Positions 58,266 through 64,000 of a stretch of 64,000 nt of DNA are shown here, piece by piece. Under the pieces are notes generated by a model. It made no database searches and was not told the origin of the DNA. It was given only the letters and a program-made list of their open reading frames with translations. The position numbers were made by a program, and so were the translations under genes. The first letter of the stretch is position 1. The number at the start of each line of letters is the position of its first letter. Source of the DNA: Vitis vinifera (taxonomy: Eukaryota > Streptophyta > Magnoliopsida > Vitales > Vitaceae); NCBI RefSeq assembly GCF_030704535.1, contig NC_081817.1, positions 1,937,001 through 2,001,000 of the forward strand. The letters run 5' to 3'.

Positions 58266-59172
58266 ACCCACGCACAGAATTGCCAAGTAATTCTAAAGTC
58301 TCCGTACGGGTGTCTAAAGGTGTTGGACTTTTATTCTTCATTGGCACCAACCATTTGGTGTTTGAGGTAATAGTCCAGGGCGATTCTTCTCATTCTGTGA
58401 CTCTTTTGGAGACAGGGCCACATGTATATAGTCTGCAAACTATCATTTCTACAAACGTACGGCTGTCACAATAGCTAAATAAACCAGAACATATTTCATG
58501 ATGTTACGACCCGAACCCTCACAGCTATGCTCTTAGAACATTGGTGGTTTGAACAGTTTACAGTGGCAAGGTGGTTTCTTTACTTATGTTCTCACTCCTC
58601 AAACCAACTGATTATATTTAGGCCTTGATAAAATCAACGGTAATCTGTACACCCAAAATCCCCAACCATTTACTTTTATTCTTACTGCTCAAGCCAAAAT
58701 CCCCACATTTCTCGCTTAAGCCTGGTGGTAACAGATTTATTGACAACAAGACAGTTCTGGGCATTTTGGATTAACCTCCCGATCCAGATGTTTTTGAAGT
58801 ATTTTATAACTGTTGATCCCGCTATTTTAAAGTCATTAAATAATTGAATAAAAAATAATTCCATAATTTTCAAAGAAGATATTTAACCAATACCTCAGGT
58901 ACTATAAATATACCCGAATACCACAAATTGTCCATGGTTGTTCCACTTAAAAACCAGGTCCAGAATCCAAGTACCTGTTCTCGCTTAAACCAGAGCCAGA
59001 TGACAAATTGTTCCAAAGAGCTGTTCGCTTAAAGAAAAAAACATTTAGGAAATCAAATCTCACTACCAATGTTTACAGCTACTTGAAAATGCAATCCAAC
59101 CATAAAATAGAGAAAGTTCCACAAACTGGCTTTTGGGCCTGATCTACTCTATTGATGAACCCTGATTACTCG

Positions 59173-61955
59173 TTACTCATCATCATCAACAGGACTTGCA
59201 TCGTCCCTAGGAATGGGACTAGGGCTGCGACTGTGGCCATTTTCTTCATCAGGGCTCCTCCTGTAATTCCTATCTCTTGGGCTGTCTCTCTCAGCATCAA
59301 GTGCAGGGCTTCTGCTCTTCACCCTGGGGCTGTCACTGTAGTCTGAACCATTGGTGGTCTGCTTACGATCCCTTGGGGAGGGGCTTCTCTCTTTTGGGCT
59401 CCTCTCATCAGGTGTTGGACTGCGTTTCCTTCCCTTTGATGGTGGTGGTGATGCCTTGCGCCGCTTAGGGCTCCTGCTGTCATGAGGGCTCCTAGATCTT
59501 CTCTCCAGACGCTCAGCACTTCGCTCCCTCTTAGGAGATGATCTGGGTTGACTGGAGGCAAAATTTTAATTTATAAGCACATATCAAAGGAATATCCATT
59601 TGCCTTGTGACACTTTGATCAGTTCTGATAAAGACAAAGGATGATAGCAATGGATGATAAAGAAAAAAGGAACCTGTAACTGCGGCTCCTGCTGTAACTA
59701 CGACTTCTGCTTCGGCTCCGGCTCCGACCACGACGAGGAGATGGAGACCGAGAATAACTACGTCCACGCCTGTCCCACAAAATGAGCCCATTGATATGTA
59801 TTTTCATAATAAGGCTATCACAACCATTGTGCTGGAAAAAAAAAAGGCAGAAACACCATAAAAGATCAGCATACTTTAGCTTCTTCGGACTATTCTGACA
59901 ATTTCTTTCTATATGGCCCCGTTCCCCACAGCGGTAACACTTGTTCTTCCAATCACCAGCTTTACAATCTCGAGCCCAATGGCCATCAATTCCACAGTTA
60001 AAGCAGCGACCTGATCCAGGTGGAGGACCTCTGCCAAGATACTCACGAGACCCACCAGGACCGCGTGGACCCTACAAAAACTCAACAATTAACCACTTTT
60101 TAAGTCAAAATGAGAAAGTTGTGATCCACTGGAAAGATCAGGAGAGAATAAAATGTGTTTTGAAAATCAAACTGAAATAGCAAGTTGGAAGAGATTGAAA
60201 TAACTAGCCATTTCTTCGATCTTCTCCAGTGTTAGAAGATTTTTTTTTCATTCAACATTATTAATTCGTTAATATTTCTTTTTCAACAAAATTATCTTTT
60301 CTAGGTTATTAATGTTCTTTTTTTGTTTTTCTTTTTTATAGATTTTATTTAATTTATATTTTACCAAGAAATATTCCTTTTTTGCAATTTAACCTAAAAT
60401 CTATGAAAAAAAAAACTTACAGAGTTTGGACGATACATCACAATTAGTAGATTTTAAAAAATACAGCCAACTGATAATGTTTGGAGATGATGAAACAAGG
60501 GGTAAAACAAAAGATGGCATTCCATTGGATTTCTCTATTCCCCAACACAAAATATTTAACCTGGATTATCACTGTAATATGTGTCAATCCATGTATCAAA
60601 TGCATTGTATCCAACTTAAATGGGTACTTGATTATTCATAGTTGTAAATGAGGAATTCGCAATAGCAAAAAATATAAAATCAAATAAATAGCCTTCAACT
60701 AATAACTCATACGACACAAACTCTATATTACACTTACATAGAAGTACAAAAGAATACAAAGAAAAGCAAATACTTCATAAAACTCAAATAAAAATAATCA
60801 GGAAATCAAAACAAAAGCAATATACTATATATAACTTACCCCCTTAGCAAATTCTACTATTATACGACTTCCATCGAAATCTCGACCATTCAAGCTATAC
60901 CTTGCATCATCGGCATCTCGTGGATCACTGAATTCCTGCCATTAGGAGTGACACAAAAGAAGAAAGAAACACAGACGATCATATTTGCAAGACAAGGATG
61001 ATTTAGTGAAGAAATATATTCATTAAATAAACTATAAAATAGATAAGAATATATAATAGTGAGAGAAAAAAAATAACAAAGTGAGAAGTACATACAACAA
61101 AGGCAAAGTCGTGCTTCATGTCCACATCGCGTACTCTGCGTAAACGGGTTCCAGAAACAATAAGGCCATCATGACATAAGTACCGAAGGGTTGATACTTC
61201 GCCCCTCACAGATGAACTAAACACCACTTTGAGATTGTTGCCATTTCCATAAAAACACGCAATAACATTATAGAAAGAATCGCCATGGTCCCCCTATACA
61301 CTGGGCAAGAATATCCACCAATTCCACCATGGGCAACCTCTCACCATAGACCTCCAGGTTAGGAAAAAGTCCAGAAACCTTCAACAAGATCATTTGAGTT
61401 AAATTACAGACACGTGGAAGGGTGCAACATTCTCACACAGCTAGTATAATGAAGATTCAATGTCAAGCACAGAAAAGGCTTGGCAAAGACTCTGTTATTG
61501 CTCACACCCCTAAATTTAAATTAACCCCTAAAACCACCACCAAAGACCACTAATCCACCAAGACAAGATGATGCATCTTAGATAGAATGCACAACATGGT
61601 TAAAAGCAAGCCAAAATTAAAATAACATTAACATTGTAATATAGTCAGAAATAAATGAGTCTCTTTTAATATAATATAAACAGAATCTGCTTAAAGAAAA
61701 CATAGCCCAGGATTTAACAAATTATTAAAGAAAAATAAAATGAGAAAAGCTCACTTTGGATAATGCTACTTCTTAAAGTGGCATGTTACTGTATTGTTCA
61801 TTACTGACATAAAACATCACTTGATTATCAAACAGCATTTAACATTACCTTCCATATCTACTAAATAGGTCCTCCAGATCACGCGACCTTGTCCGAGAAG
61901 ACAAACGACCAACATAAAGACGGGTACTCCCATGGCGGTCATCATACCGAGGCAT
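59173..61955 (-). CDS. RS2Z33: RS2Z-type serine/arginine-rich splicing factor (304 aa)
   Basis: Six coding exons: 61849-61955, 61096-61135, 60840-60935, 59875-60071, 59674-59769 and 59173-59551. Phase closes to 304 aa, close to the 284-290 aa of Arabidopsis RS2Z32/33. Domains in order: one RRM (residues about 11-82; RNP2 [11 protein letters not shown]1-like DFAFVEFSD); two CCHC zinc knuckles ([14 protein letters not shown] and [14 protein letters not shown]); an RS domain from about residue 150 ([19 protein letters not shown]); and a plant-specific Ser/Pro-rich tail rich in RSP and SPR repeats ending DDDE. It is a nuclear pre-mRNA splicing regulator, normally itself phosphorylated and autoregulated by alternative splicing (family knowledge). 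The RRM is split by a 713-bp intron after residue 36, and an open extension precedes the 61135 acceptor, so alternative 3' splice-site use is possible. A 5'-UTR intron (61961-62751) precedes the start codon. Confidence 0.95.
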
Positions 61956-61960
61956 TTTAT

Positions 61961-62751
61961 CTGCACCCAAATGTGGTTTTTTTATTGTTAATAATAAAAA
62001 GGACAGCATCGATCTCATACATATCTCTTACATGGAGGAGAAAACCCAAAAAAGGAAGGCCAACAATGTCAACAATTTTAAAACGCATCCACAATTCCTA
62101 TAAAGATCAATAGATCAGCGAGCTCATGTTTTGTTGCTGAGAGGATTAACAACAATAAGAATAGAAATAAAACTCATGTTTCCTGTCTTTTTTCCTTGAC
62201 ACATCGTGCTTCTTCTTTCAAGTAATGTTAAGTTTATGACTCGGATTTCAAATTTTCCCTTTCCTCAAATTAACCCGGTGACCAAGCAGAACCTGCATAC
62301 CAGCTTAAAGTAAAAAGGGGGGGGGGGAGGTGGTGGGGGCGGGGGAACGAGGGAAAAAGAGAAAATGCATGCACAAGCGCACCAAGAGAGCGAGGAATGG
62401 AAAGGGATTACAAAACTAACCTATTCAATCTCCAAGAAAGAGTTTTCAGAATCAAAGGCAAACGATTATAGACAGATTCATAGACAAATTATCCAGGAAT
62501 CCTCAAAAACAAAAGCTAACCTAATCAAAACTCCGAGAAAGTGATTACTAACGAAAGACAAGTGGTATCACCAAATTCATACACAAATTATCCACAAATT
62601 TTCAAAAACAAAAGGATTTTCAGATCCTACGAACTTACAAAAACAAAAACTTCTCAGATCCTACAAATTCATGAAACATAAAAGACAGATTCAAGCAAGT
62701 CATCAAAAAATCATCAAAACCAATGGAAATACAAGAGAATTGACAGCGTAC
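61961..62751 (-). other. 5'-UTR intron of the RS2Z gene
   Basis: A donor GTACGC follows the leader ending CTTTCGG (62752), and the acceptor TGCAG (61961-61965) lies 5 bp before the ATG. The first leader exon is about 62752-62795 and contains TCTAGGGTTTTAT, common in plant leaders. Confidence 0.65.
62316..62345 (+). repeat. G-run tract, potential G-quadruplex
   Basis: An uninterrupted run of about 12 G is followed by further G-blocks (GGTGGTGGGGGCGGGGG) on the plus strand. It lies inside the RS2Z 5'-UTR intron, so the transcript carries the C-rich strand. Confidence 0.6.
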
Positions 62752-62821
62752 CCGAAAGCGGAGGCAGATAAAACCCTAGATTTGTTTCTTGAGAAGAGGG
62801 GTGCGCATCTTCTCTCTCCCC

Positions 62822-62829
62822 TATTTATA
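62822..62829 (-). promoter_or_regulatory. TATA box of the RS2Z gene
   Basis: The minus strand reads TATAAATA in the context GTCTATAAATAG. A start about 30 bp downstream (near 62795) fits the leader exon and the donor at 62751. Confidence 0.65.
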
Positions 62830-63169
62830 GACAACGACGAGGAATGGACGGCTACGATGCGTTCTCGTGAATCACATATTTTCTAACGCCTCTTTCCCTT
62901 TTTAAAAAAAAATAAAATAAACTATTATTATTTGTTAATTACTACTAAATACAACAAAATTTATTTTTATTCAATTTGCAATGATCGGAGATTTTTAAAA
63001 TGTAACAAATAATATCAGCAATTAGTCTATAAATTAAAAATAATTCAATTTCATACCCACATTGGAAAAAAGCAATATCTAAATCAGATAATAACTGAAT
63101 GGTAAAAAGTAATTGATCAAAATATATATAAAATACTAACTATTTTTTAACAATTATTTAAAATTTATA

Positions 63170-63220
63170 CCTTCGGATTTTTTTTTTCTTTTTTTCTTTC
63201 TTTCTTTCTTTTTCTGTATT
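63170..63220. repeat. Pyrimidine microsatellite (CTTT)n
   Basis: A T-rich tract with consecutive CTTT units at about 63180-63216, in AT-rich intergenic DNA beyond the RS2Z promoter. Confidence 0.7.
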
Positions 63221-63409
63221 ATGAATGAAACTAAATCTTGATTTCACTGTCATAAACAAAAAAAAGACTTTTATATTAGTTATGAAAAAAAAATATATGA
63301 GAGGTAAATAATCAGTCCAAAAAAGTTTAGAAAAACGTTATCCATATAACAAGTTCAGAATATGATAAGTAAGGAATCTCATAATATGTTGATTTTGAAA
63401 TTATTGATA

Positions 63410-64000
63410 AGTTAATTCTCAATCGGCATATTCACTTGAACTTAAGTATGATTGAGTACCCTCTATAACAATTTTAATCGAGGTTAAGTTTTTAACTATA
63501 ATATTTACATAACTATAACTTAGTTAAGGTTAAATTCTCAATTATAATATTTACCTGAACTTAACCATCATTAAATTTCATTTACAAATAACTTGACCAG
63601 TGTCAAGTTTATGGTTAAAATATTTAAATTGAGTTAATTATGATTGAGTGGTAATTTACAAAAAAATTAAGTTGAGTTATCGGTCTAAATATTCACTTTA
63701 ACTTGAATATGGTTGATTAATTTTCATTTGCAAACATCTTTGGTTTAAGTTATACTAGATTATAAGGTTTACCTATATAGTAAGATTCTCAATTAAATTT
63801 TTTCTACCTTTATGATTATCATTTACTAAGAACCACATAGTTAAATTTTTAAAATCAAAATGGTCACCTAGAGTTAACTACAATTAAGAGTTTTAAATAT
63901 AAGATTTTACCTGAACTTAATTATGATTACAATTCATTTACAAAGAAGTACCGAGTTAAGTTATATAAAACAAATTATTCACCTAAATATTGATTATGCA
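63410..64000. repeat. Degenerate tandem repeat array running off the window end
   Basis: Units of about 110-120 bp recur with the order CTCAATTATAATATTTACCT, GAACTTAANTATGATT, TTTCATTTACAAA and GAGTTAAGTT (clear starts near 63417, 63526 and 63880, weaker ones between). No coding frame. The right end is outside the window. Confidence 0.6.

Noticed and set aside
1-64000. CRISPR arrays, prokaryotic operons or defence systems
   Set aside because: All genes have spliceosomal introns and plant homologues, and no regularly spaced short repeats were seen.

Overview
This is a 64-kb piece of plant nuclear DNA from a core eudicot. Grapevine (Vitis) is my best guess, an inference from large introns packed with L1-type LINEs and from the style of the repeats. 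I found seven protein-coding genes. Six are multi-exon genes whose splice sites can be read directly and whose reading phases close across every junction. I see no bacterial or organellar operon, no CRISPR array and no rRNA or tRNA gene. The only organelle-like DNA is a decayed plastid ycf2 fragment.

Layout, left to right: (1) 1-7569, minus: lambda-class glutathione transferase (GSTL) with a plastid-type leader exon. Its 3' end lies outside the window, and intron 4 holds a Ty3/Gypsy chromovirus (1277-5728). (2) 7640-11200: AT-rich spacer, the ycf2-derived pseudogene (about 8790-9345) and a probable solo LTR (9898-11183). (3) 11735-17456, minus: PP2C phosphatase (clade D type, 385 aa), with a LINE remnant and a GC-rich transposon in its introns. 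(4) 19414-29858, plus: nitrilase-family deaminated-glutathione amidase, nine exons, with a LINE flanked by a 15-bp target duplication in intron 7. (5) 30629-31195, plus: single-exon ATS3/PLAT-like secreted protein. (6) 31711-36996, minus: 952-aa coiled-coil protein. (7) 42912-58265, plus: MAEA/GID9-type CTLH-RING protein, whose 11.2-kb intron 3 is a stack of LINEs. (8) 59173-61955, minus: RS2Z-type SR splicing factor with a 5'-UTR intron and a TATA box. The last 600 bp is a degenerate tandem repeat.

Four of the genes (GSTL, PP2C, the coiled-coil protein, MAEA) are, from memory, the same four families found in the same order at Arabidopsis At3g55040-At3g55070, so this looks like a conserved ancestral block. 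Two genes touch glutathione chemistry (GSTL and the amidase), but I see no evidence that they work as a unit. The genes are ordinary housekeeping genes.

No convincing new biochemical system is visible. The more unusual material is in the repeats: a recurrent short fold-back sequence (core TTTGGTTGCCGAGAAA) lying in or next to the leader or first intron of several genes, a hAT-type MITE with perfect 8-bp duplications, a MITE with an internal 21-bp perfect hairpin, nested LINEs, and SINEs whose tails resemble the LINE tails.
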